A DNA stretch of 64,000 nucleotides. Source: Patiria miniata. Its lineage: Eukaryota; Echinodermata; Asteroidea; Valvatida; Asterinidae. The stretch is taken from contig NW_024037065.1 in assembly GCF_015706575.1 (NCBI RefSeq), positions 5,766,001 to 5,830,000 of the forward strand. The letters are read 5' to 3'. The position numbers were made by a program, and so were the translations under genes. Below the pieces are notes generated by a model, which worked only from the letters and a program-made list of their open reading frames with translations, was not told the DNA's origin and ran no database searches. Below, piece after piece: positions 55,912 through 64,000 of the stretch; positions within the stretch are counted from its first letter, which is position 1, and each line of letters opens with the position of its first letter.

Positions 55912-56008
55912 GAAATCAACCAGATGAAGCGTCAGTTGTCCCAGGTCCCAGCACTGCCTGTTGAAAATGCTGAAAGTTCACCTGCTGAAACAGTACCATC
56001 AAGCAATG
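55912..56008 (+). CDS. possible isolated exon, unrecognised
   Basis: Bounded by an ATCCTAG acceptor and an AATG|GTAAAC donor; reads EINQMKRQLSQVPALPVENA then ESSPAETVPSSN without stops. Hydrophilic, possibly disordered. There is no partner exon that I can place. Confidence 0.3.
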
Positions 56009-56119
56009 GTAAACATTCTTTAAAAAATAACATTTGTAATCATTTGAAAGAAGGCTTCAGAAAGAGGTCACCGTTTTATATTTAACACACATGTACATGT
56101 ATTTTGGTTAATATACCCA

Positions 56120-57660
56120 TTTCAATTGAAATGTAAATTTGAAGTGAATTGTCGCGCGTGCGGCCGATGGTGTCTCTTGGTCTAGGTAGAGGGCGTTCTT
56201 CTGCAAGGGCTGCGACAATAAATTTATTTGAATCCTGAGATTCGTTCGGTTGAAATATACAACCAGGTAGCTGTACTTAAATACTGAGTCAGGACGGCGA
56301 AGGAAGGTGACGATTGAACAGCAAATCTTGTAGTGAACCTTCAACTTCTTTATTTAACATTAACTAAATACGTTCGATATTTAATCAATAATACTACAAC
56401 ACTGCGGGTTCTCCGAAATTACTCCGCCGCGTCATAGACCTTAACTTTAATTAGAATTAGCACCCACTGGATTTACTCCGGTAGATGTCCCTATCTGCTA
56501 CCTCTATGCCGGTAATCAGTCAGCTGAAATTACTCCGGTAGATTTTCTCTGACTGCAACCACTACACCAGTAATCAGACCAGCTGAAATTACTCCGGTAG
56601 ATTTCCTCTAACTGCAACTACTACTCCGTCAGGCTTCTGGTTCACTGCCGACACCTTTTTGGTAAACGGTAGCCTACTCTGCCAGGTACAGCTGCGTCTA
56701 ACTTAATTTAGCGTGACTTCCCGGAGTCACCGGAGTGTTGAGTTCAGGAGTTGCCGCCTTGACCCCTATAACGATTGATCCGACTTAACTTGCGGCAACT
56801 CATTACTTTACTTTAATTATTCAACAAAAGAAGCGACACAAATAAATATGTTTAAACAATTTATTAAAATACAATGCGACCGGAGTTTCTTATTATCGGT
56901 CTTAAAAGTCAATACAGACAACAACGAATAAATGATAATTACTGGTTGTATGGATCAGTTGTAGTCTATGAATCAATAAACAAAGGACATTGTATGGATC
57001 AGTGGGAATTAACTACAAAAAGTGCACTTGGGAGACTTCAATTTAGCTTAAATAAAATAGAGAAAAAGTTTCTTACCTATAACGATTGATGCGACTTAAC
57101 TTGCGGCAACTGATTGAGGGCGGCACGCACAGCATTTTTATACTTCCCGCTGTGCGCGTAAAAGAATTATTTAATTGGTTCGTAAGTTATGTACACATAA
57201 CTTACGAACCAAGAGATGGCGTCCTAACGCAGCCCTGTACGCGAGTAATTTGTATTAAAATTGCGGAGTTAAAATACGCTTTATCATTATTTAGAACAAC
57301 CAAAATTATCTATGCAAGTTATAATTATTTAGCATCCCAGATATAGACAGAATTAGCTCAGACGTTGAAGGGTATAAGTAGTAGTATTTAATAATAAATA
57401 ACGTGGTTTGGAACGATGAATGGATGACTAGCTGCGTGCGCGTGAAGATCGAGTTTACTGTAATAAACGCATACAATCCTCGTCTAGTTCCCTGCTTATC
57501 AATCATTATATATTTACAGGTAAGTTGAATTATACTAAAAGGAATCAGCGAAATAAGAAAAGACTTTAGGAATAAGTTAAGTGAGAATGACGTCAAACCA
57601 CCTCACGTCACACTGCCGCCGCCCAAAACCAACGCTGTCCCCAGCGTAGAAGCCAGGCGA
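56120..57660 (-). repeat. candidate LTR or 3' region of the minus-strand gypsy element
   Basis: Lies downstream, in minus-strand terms, of the gypsy integrase end and zinc-finger ORF. Contains three ~56-bp units with TTACTCCGGTAGAT (56468-56640), a 39-bp direct duplication CTATAACGATTGATCCGACT... at 56766 and 57077, and AATAAA-type words in reverse (TTTATT at 56225, 56350). No clean TG...CA boundaries were found, so LTR status is tentative. Confidence 0.4.
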
Positions 57661-58029
57661 AACGTCTCACTTAACTAACACAGGCCTAACATATATACAT
57701 ACTATTACTGTCAATAACCGTCAAACTTTGCTAAGAAACTGAATCAACACATTTTTTTTTACACAACTTTACAATAAACTACTTAAAATTCTACTTAGTC
57801 TCAAAGCTCCTTAAACAATGATGCACTTCCAAAAATGAATGAAAGAATGAATGTGAATTAATTAACAATCCATATATATTCACACACAACTATAATTTCA
57901 AATTTCTGTTCTCTTTAATAATCAGAATCATTGGTAAGGAAGTAGACACGTTCCCAGGTCTCCTTCTTCAGCTTCTTTCCTCCTTCGTACGAGTAAACCC
58001 TCTACTGTTCCTGTATCCTTACGACTTTC
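57661..58029. other. non-coding spacer
   Basis: AT-rich sequence after the stop of the zinc-finger ORF on the minus strand. No recognised feature. Confidence 0.4.
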
Positions 58030-59009
58030 CTATAGGATTTCTCTACTTCTGTTGCACTGAGACATCTGGATTTGCTGGGGCATGTTGATGGGAGGTCTGG
58101 TCCATTGATGATGATGATGGTGACGCTGTGGTGGATGAGGATGCTGCCGATGAGGAGCTTGTAGATGAGTTGTTTGATGATGTTGAATAACTTGACGGCG
58201 TTGGGCTTGGAGCAGCTGTCCTTCATATTTGCTTGCCGATTCCGAATCCTGTGTGCTGAACTTCCCGCAGAAAGTCAGTTGCGCCTTCATCGAGAAGTGA
58301 TTAGCGTAGGCCACCGTTTCATCCTCCGCCGCCCGCTCGATCTCATCATCTATCAATTGGTCTATTTCCCCAGTGCCTGCATCCCAACACCTCCTCTTCC
58401 TGTTCCTTTCCTTCTGCATCTCCCCATCTGCCTCTTTCAACTCCCCGGTCACTGCATTCTCCTCTAACTTGTCATCTCTGCTGCCGCTTACCTCCCTTGT
58501 CTCCCTCGGTTCCTCCCTCCTCTCCTGTCCTCCCGTTTCACTCCCATCCTTCTGCTTCTGGCATTCCTCATCTCTATTCCTTTCACCTCTGCTCGTCTGC
58601 TCCTCCTCATTCCTCTTTCTCTTGTAGTTTCCACTGTCCCCCGTCTGCACCCTTTGACTCTTCCCCTCTGGTTTCCTGTTCTTATCCACTTTCCTTCCAT
58701 CTGCACGGCTTGGCCTTCCTCGACACGTCTCATTTCTCCTCTCCTTCTCACTCCTTTCCTCCCTTTCCTCTCCTCGTCTCCTCTTCTGTAAACTACCTTT
58801 CCTTTCCTCCAGCTTCTTCTCCTCGCCCCTTTGGTAAAGGTGCACCCGATTCGTGTGTTTGTGTAGGTTTCAAACCTTACGAAGGCGGCCGGACACTGTG
58901 GACACCTGTGTCTCTCTCTCTCCTTCTGATGTGTTGCCTCATGTCGCTGCAAATTCCATCTCCGCCAGAACGTCTGGCCGCACTCTCTGCATCTCAACGT
59001 CCACTGCAT
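58030..59009 (-). pseudogene. C2H2 zinc-finger ORF with charged tail, beside gypsy pol
   Basis: Minus-strand start ATG at 59009 gives MQWTLRCRECGQTFWRRWNL with QRHEATH, a complete C2H2 finger. A second finger begins CPQCPAAFVRF and its helix (LHKHTNRVH) is in another frame, so there is a one-frame shift near 58870. The shifted frame then stays open for about 270 codons: a very Arg/Glu-rich stretch (about 58400-58830), GTGEIDQLIDDEIERAAEDE, and a Gln/His-rich end (poly-His near 58110) before TAG at 58030. It lies about 200 bases past the gypsy pol stop on the same strand, where env-like or accessory ORFs of LTR elements occur. The role is unknown; DNA or RNA binding is likely from the fingers. 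Confidence 0.65.
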
Positions 59010-59210
59010 TTCTCTGGATTTTCTATAACGATTAAACAAAAACAAATAGGAGCCTTGGATAAGTCACAGTGGGATTTCACCCGTTAACTTAATCTGCCAC
59101 TCTATCGGTAGCGCATCGGTGCCCTCCTCTGCCGTTCAGGGTTTCGGCGTGCAGCAACCTGTTTTGGTTCCCGAAGCAACTTCTATGCCACTCCTTGGCT
59201 AGCATGTGCC

Positions 59211-59395
59211 TCAGATTGAAGCCAGCTCACCCTTAAACAGCTTCAAGCGATCGGCATGCACCACAAGCACTTTCCCTTTCGGCTTGTCCTGGATCCTGTA
59301 AATTACATCAGAAAGTTTATGGATTATCAAGTACGGTCCCTCCCACGGATAGCTAAGTTTAGAACTATGTCCTCGTTTCTGGGCAGGCTGTGTTT
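59211..59395 (-). pseudogene. Ty3/gypsy integrase C-terminal (GPY/F) segment
   Basis: The minus strand reads SSKLSYPWEGPYLIIHKLSD, then VIYRIQDKPKGK and VVHADRLKLFKGE before TGA at 59211-59213. W-x-GPY, a Y-R-I-Q strand and VVHADRLK are the hallmark of the GPY/F module at the end of gypsy integrases, involved in target binding and multimerisation. Everything upstream (RT, RNase H, core integrase) is replaced by Harbinger sequence from about 59400, so the element is truncated. Confidence 0.85.
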
Positions 59396-59822
59396 GCCTT
59401 TTACGTACAAATTAATGTTCGTTGTCTAATTTGAATCCGTGGATGTAAATGTGGGTACCATCTACTATACCTACTAGTTGAGGGAACCCTGCTATCGCGA
59501 ACAAATCTCTCTGTGCCTTTGTTACTGCTGCTGGCGTGCTTGAAAACTTGATGTGCTGATTTCGTACACGGCTCAGAAATAAACTAACTCTCCTAATAAC
59601 ACGTGAACAGGTCGCGATGCTACATCCATGCATATCTCACTGCCACAATCGAAAAGGCTTCCAGTAGCGTAGAAGCGAAGAGCTACAAATAACTGCAAAC
59701 CAGGTGGTAGGGCATGATTCCGTCTGGTTGGATGCTGTAGATGTGGCCCTATCTTGCCTGTCGATGATATGCAGACATCCCATACCCGTAAACCTGTACT
59801 TTTTTGCACATTTCAGTGTCAT
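59396..59822 (-). pseudogene. PIF/Harbinger transposase, N-terminal and first catalytic block
   Basis: The minus strand reads KYRFTGMG, LFVALRFYATGSLFDCG, CSIATCSRVIRRVSLFLSRV, then FAIAGFPQLVGIVDGTHIYI. The LRFYATG block, the tvSr-type helix and IDGTHI, whose D is the first catalytic acidic residue, match HARBI1/Harbinger transposases. At least two frame changes and a TAA after DNEH break it, and the remaining two catalytic residues are lost at the gypsy junction. It is a truncated relic. These enzymes cut DNA with a DDE RNase H-like fold and usually work with a Myb/SANT partner; one such relic lies at 60930-61500. Confidence 0.85.
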
Positions 59823-60384
59823 TTATATATGTCAAGGGGGCTCTTTCTGTCTCGAAAAAACCTCTCCCTGCGCAAACCACGTAGATTCTGCGTCAGCAGA
59901 AGACACAAGATTAGTAGCGTTTTTGAAACTTTGGTGTTTTATTTTCCTGCCACTTTTGTTCCAATTAAGATTAATTGTTTTACTCTTTAAGATTCATAAT
60001 GAAAAGTTTTGGACATTTGCTCATCCCAACACTGCGTGTACACGCTCAGAATGTTTGCGCGTGCGTTGTTGAGACACCAAAACAGGCATATCTTTAAAAC
60101 TGGGCAACGTACAAATCTGGGGTGATCAAATATCCTATTCAATAGTTGATAAAATTCTCTAAATGCTGATATAAGAAACATGCTAATTGGACAATAAATT
60201 CCGACGACCATTTTGGCTTGAAAAAAAATAGCCCGTCAGTGTTTTGATTAGTTAGCCCATGCATGGTTAGCCCACAGTTAGCCACCCACACGCGCACGCG
60301 CTTATTATGTACATTGTATATAAATGTGCGTGCCTATTGTGTAACGTGTGTTGTGTGTATGCAGTGCCCGCGTATTTCAGCTTA
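59823..60384. other. no recognised gene
   Basis: Contains GTTAGCCCATGCATGGTTAGC (about 60250-60272), echoing the GGGCTAG words at the end of the composite repeats. Nothing else was recognised. Confidence 0.35.
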
Positions 60385-60751
60385 GGCCCAAAAAAAAGTC
60401 TCCGGTTTCTAATATGCGCGCGCGTCGCCGTAGCCATGCGCGTCGGCAGATGAAAAAGTTTTTTTTTTCAATGAAAGATGATGTCTCAAAACAGCCAAAC
60501 TCAATGGTTTGACTGGAATCCTGCTGCTGCACAATTTTAACTTGTTTTTAGATGGGGTTATGATCGAGAATAACCTTTATGTGGCCTCTCTGGACTCCCA
60601 TTTATTTGCACTAAGTCTAGTCGGGCACCATCTGCAGTCATCAGCCGACATTTGAGGCAAAAAAAATCAGGTAAAAAAAAAAAAAGCCGCGTCGCCACAC
60701 CACTTTTTGGGCAAGCTCCATACCAGAAACCGGAGACTTATTTTTTGGGCC
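60385..60751. mobile_element. Harbinger-like MITE, copy 2
   Basis: 367-bp element closely related to 52364-52738. Termini start GGCCCAAAAAAAAGTCTCCG and the reversed right end agrees. TTA flanks both sides (60382-60384, 60752-60754), a favoured Harbinger target. It sits between the Harbinger transposase relic and the Myb/SANT relic. Confidence 0.9.
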
Positions 60752-60929
60752 TTAAAAATGTCCGTTTGCCTATATCAACTTTTCAATATGATTTCGATCA
60801 CGTGCAAGGCTAAGATTAATTCGAAATTAAATTAAGTTTTATACCAATCTTAATTTTTTTTATGGGTTTATTTTGTATATGAGATTGAATTTGGCAGGAT
60901 AAGATTAATTGTAAAGTTTTATGAAAACC

Positions 60930-61503
60930 CCCAGAAGCAGTTAAAAAAATATGGCTTGAAAAAGAAACGAAGAGGTTTGTGACTCTAAGATTGGAGGCTG
61001 AGGATCGATTCCAGAGTGCCAAAGTTCATAAACAGCTGTGGACTGGTATTGCTAATAAGATGAGAGAGGGGTTTGGGTGTTACATTTGAACAATGTTGCA
61101 GTAAGTGGAAAGCAATAAAGCGAGCCTAAAAAGAAACAGTATAGCAATAACAAGCTCACTGGTGCCGATAGGAAAACCTGTAAACTGTACGAAGGGCTAG
61201 ATACACTTTATTTTACCCGCGCTGGTACATCACCAACATTCACTCTTGGCACGATGAGACCTAACAAAGCTACTTGTACAGATGTTAGGTTCAAGTAATA
61301 GAGCCGAATCCAATGATTTGTCAGTCAGTGACCTGGACTCGAATAGTAATGACTGCAATGCAGGAAAAAACACAAACTCCTGCGAGAAAACAAAGGAACA
61401 AGTGCAAAACTGTTACTGTGCAATGGCTAGAACAATACGCAGATAAGCAAGCAGAAATTCAGAAAAGGCGACATGAACAATGCCAAAATGCATTAAGATA
61501 ATA
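60930..61503 (+). pseudogene. Myb/SANT-like DNA-binding protein, frameshifted
   Basis: Reads WLEKETKRFVTLRLEAEDRF, QSAKVHKQLWTGIANKMREG, then in another frame FEQCCSKWKAIKRA and LTGADRKTCKLYEGLDT. The three W-type helices and C-x-x-KWK-x-L resemble the Myb/SANT-like domain of MSANTD and Harbinger partner proteins. A further block (WLEQYADKQAEIQKRRHEQC, to TAA at 61499-61501) forms a C-terminal coil. Breaks: a TGA near 61088 with a frame change, a TAA near 61128, and another frame change near 61380. It probably bound transposon ends or chromatin. Confidence 0.72.
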
Positions 61504-63271
61504 TGAGCAGAATTGACAGGCTTCTAGGTGTGTTAGAGAGAAACGGAAATACGTAAACATCTCGGTAAACCTCCAAGACCCTGGTTGGAGTTAATTTTCA
61601 CATATGAAGTGTTTGTTGTTTATTAAAGTTATTCATCCACCATTTTTATATAAAGCAACAAGCCTGCTTCGGCTACAACTGAAAGAAGCATGAAATATGC
61701 CCATGTAGCCATTTGCATATTTGTATGAAACACATCTTACCTCAACGGGTTGTAGTTCTCATTTGCAAATCAGTTAACAATGAGTATTTTTCCAGTCACC
61801 AAATACCGAGTCTGAGTCACTTCTCCCGAGTCCAAGGCCCGAGTCATCATGCAGGTCGAGTCCAAGTCTGCAAGGTTTAGTAGAGTCATTTTTCAATGAC
61901 AAATTGTCATTGTGACCAGAGTCTGAGTCATGGAAAATAACGCTCAAGTTGAATGAGCGCGAGTCGCAAGTCATACAAGTCTGATAATTTGTTTATTCCA
62001 TATCTGTATGTTATTCCATATCTGTTTTAAATATTCGTGTTTCAAACTACTCCTCCACGCCGCGCCAGAAAATATTATTTTTGCTTAGCGAATTAATTAG
62101 GCGTCATTGCATGTACAGTACAAGTACCGTGAAGTAGTCATGCCCGCACGTATATGTGTACGCATACGTCGTACATGTACATACGTGTATATGTGATATT
62201 ATACGCACGTATAAGTGCATCGATCACGATCATGAAGGCAGCTGCCATTGCCCACGCCTAGGCCTACGTAATTTCCCAGTTCTGGGCCTACTCGTACTCG
62301 TAATTTGGATGTCAGTCATTGTACGTAGTCAAACCTGAAACCTGGACTAACTTGGTTTAAGCCTACTTTTATTTTTAGTCGCACATATCGTGCTTTGTAG
62401 ATAGTGGCTATTGTTATGGCAGCTGCAATACAACTTTCAACTGCTATCGTTACGGAAATATCCGGTTCCCTGACGTAGGCCTTCTATTTAACGCCATGGT
62501 CATGCTGGAAGGGCGAATGTAAATCTTATGTAGGATGATTTTTTTTTTACAATGCCGTGGTATTTGAAAATTACGACTATGTTTTAAATTATAATGAATA
62601 ACGTCATTACATAGTGTATGCATAACGTCATTACATAGGTCAAGGCCACTGAGGCATGATGTGAACTTACGTACGCCATGTTGTTGTCAGTCATGGCATT
62701 CTTGCATTCTCGGCGACTGTTTTGTAGAACTAGTTGAGCAATGTACTCTAGCAATCGGTAGTCTTTAAGGGAATGTACAAATACACTGACTTGCAAACAT
62801 CAAAAACAAAAATTACGAAGTGAATGACAGTCTAAAACACATGGGTGTCCCTCGGAATCCCCGTACTTTTCCAGCATATTCTTGGTTTATCATTTTTCGA
62901 GGGTGGGCAGCTAGGGACATTTACCCCGCATTAAATTAACAGCAATAGGCCTATGACTTTGCCCCTCTTTTTTTCCTTTTATTCCTCTTTTTTTTTTTGG
63001 GGGGGGGGGGGGGGTTGCTTTTCACGGGAGATGGGAGTGCCCCCCTAGCGCCCCCCCCCCCCTTGCGACGACCATGGTAAAGGATCCTTTCATTTGAAAT
63101 CGTGGTACTATTGTGCTATAATTTTCAAGAACAGTTGTATTTTGTTATCAATTTCAAACGCTAAAATGGCTAAAACACATTACAAAATGACCTATTTTCA
63201 CATATGCATACCGATACGTTACCATTTTATTTTAATTTGTTTGGTATTCAATTATTTAATCTTCTTTGACA
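61504..63271. other. mostly non-coding; GAGTC-rich tract and G/C runs
   Basis: 61790-61975 is rich in CGAGTC/GAGTC words. 62130-62215 has alternating ACGTAC/GTATATG words. A G run (about 62999-63014) and a C run (about 63050-63062) flank TGCTTTTCACGGGAG. No gene was recognised. Confidence 0.45.
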
Positions 63272-64000
63272 GGAAAAATCGATTGCCGTTGTGATTTCCC
63301 CTTTGGTCGCTCTGATGTGCGACCAAGTGCGATCATTAAATGACAATGGCATCCATGCTGGTTACGTGGGAGACCTAATGAGACAGAATTCTGATAAAGC
63401 AAAACTTCTGAATGGCGAATATTTTCCATCGTTTTTGCCAGCCCGGAGACTCTTCTAGGCCCCCTCGGCAGAGAACTCCTCATAAGTGAAACATATCAGG
63501 AAAACATATGTGGCCTATTTGTCGACGAGGGACATTGTGTGGCTAAATGGTTAGTACATTAAACATAATTGTATAGATAATACTTTTTTATTAAAGCACT
63601 ATTCCATTTCTTCTTATTTTCTTTTTTCTCTTTACATTTTATTTCTGTCTCTGTATAACGATCTCAGCTCTGGAAAAGTACAAGCCTTCTGAGAATGTTA
63701 CAGCAGACTTGCTGAGCTCAGATCACTCATCCCCAGTTCTGTGCCACTCATGGTATTGACGGCCATCTGATTCCAACAATATTGAGGTTTCACCAGAGCG
63801 TTCAAACATAAGGTACTCTGTCATTACTACATCAGCAAAATCTCAAGAGGACCAGTTTGCATGGCTCATGGAAGAACTGAAACAGTGTCGTCATGAATGC
63901 AGGCAAGTAATTTTTTTCTGCCAATCTCATCAAAAGGGATCTCAGTAGCTACTTTCAAGAAAGTGGACGAATTGGGCGAGACGGAGAGCAGAGCCATGCA
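63272..64000 (+). pseudogene. RecQ-like helicase, motifs Ia-VI, decayed, runs off the window
   Basis: After a TTCTTTGACAG acceptor the exon reads KSIAVVISPLVALMCDQVRS, then in a shifted frame SPETLLGPLGRELLI and CGLFVDEGHCVAKW (motif II with G for the usual A). A donor ATG|GTTAGT and an acceptor GATCTCAG lead to SGKVQAF, CYSRLAELRSLIPSSVPLMV, ERSNIRYSVITTSAK and RQVIFFC. The window ends with SYFQESGRIGRDGEQSHA, the RecQ motif VI QE-x-GR-x-GRDG. Several stops and frameshifts and a jump from motif IV to VI show decay. Functional RecQ enzymes unwind DNA 3' to 5'. The N-terminal Walker A (motif I) exon is not seen. Confidence 0.82.

Noticed and set aside
58497..59087. Long plus-strand Ser/Pro-rich open frame
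   Set aside because: It is the antisense shadow of the minus-strand Arg/Glu-rich zinc-finger ORF; purine-rich coding on one strand gives Ser/Pro/Leu on the other.

Overview
This window reads as animal nuclear DNA from a marine invertebrate deuterostome, most likely an echinoderm. The evidence is indirect: AT-rich introns with GT/AG borders, scattered AGGCCTA and ACATGTAC words, poly-G/poly-C tracts, a NACHT (NLR-type) ATPase relic, and several multi-copy protein families that are common in echinoderm, amphioxus and cnidarian genomes. No prokaryotic operon, CRISPR array, rRNA or tRNA was seen. Almost nothing is an intact gene; the window is mainly layered transposon debris with a few exon-like islands.

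Layout. 1-2.8 kb: non-coding, with an inverted-repeat element and a ~187-bp satellite. 2.8-6.5 kb: a NACHT pseudogene split by a 2.4-kb DNA transposon whose clean removal restores the reading frame. 6.7-7.7 kb: two exons of a MADF-BESS protein. 11.5-12.4 kb (minus): a Crypton/KIAA1958-like tyrosine recombinase relic. 13.2-15.2 kb: a decayed C2H2-containing repeat family, itself hit by a 299-bp element built of TCATAAGTCCGACGCC words. 15.9-18.3 and 25.6-27.7 kb: two copies of one composite repeat carrying a RecQ-like helicase piece followed by a hAT transposase tail. 19.3-20.8 kb: a pogo-like element with terminal repeats. 22.6-24.2 kb: a small possible gene. 24.9-25.4 kb: an AACGTT-rich element. 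34.5-40.2 kb (minus): a ZNF862/KIAA1586-like hAT pseudogene split by a 3.8-kb transposon, again with a clean repair. 42.4-43.1 kb: a TAACCCTCA-rich repeat. 47.1-50.6 kb: the best preserved locus, a two-exon gene of a coiled-coil repeat family with several frameshifts. 52.4-54.0 kb: a Harbinger-like MITE and a 5'-truncated LINE. 54.4-55.1 kb (minus): a decayed Cys-containing repeat protein. 56-59.4 kb (minus): a Ty3/gypsy end with an extra C2H2 zinc-finger ORF. 59.4-61.6 kb: Harbinger transposase and a divergent Myb/SANT-like pseudogene. 63.3-64.0 kb: another RecQ-like helicase pseudogene running off the window.

No working pathway can be assembled from these pieces. The most informative signals are the insertion-repair events, the paired RecQ plus hAT composite repeat, the gypsy element with a zinc-finger ORF, and several terminal-repeat elements that cannot be matched confidently to a known family.
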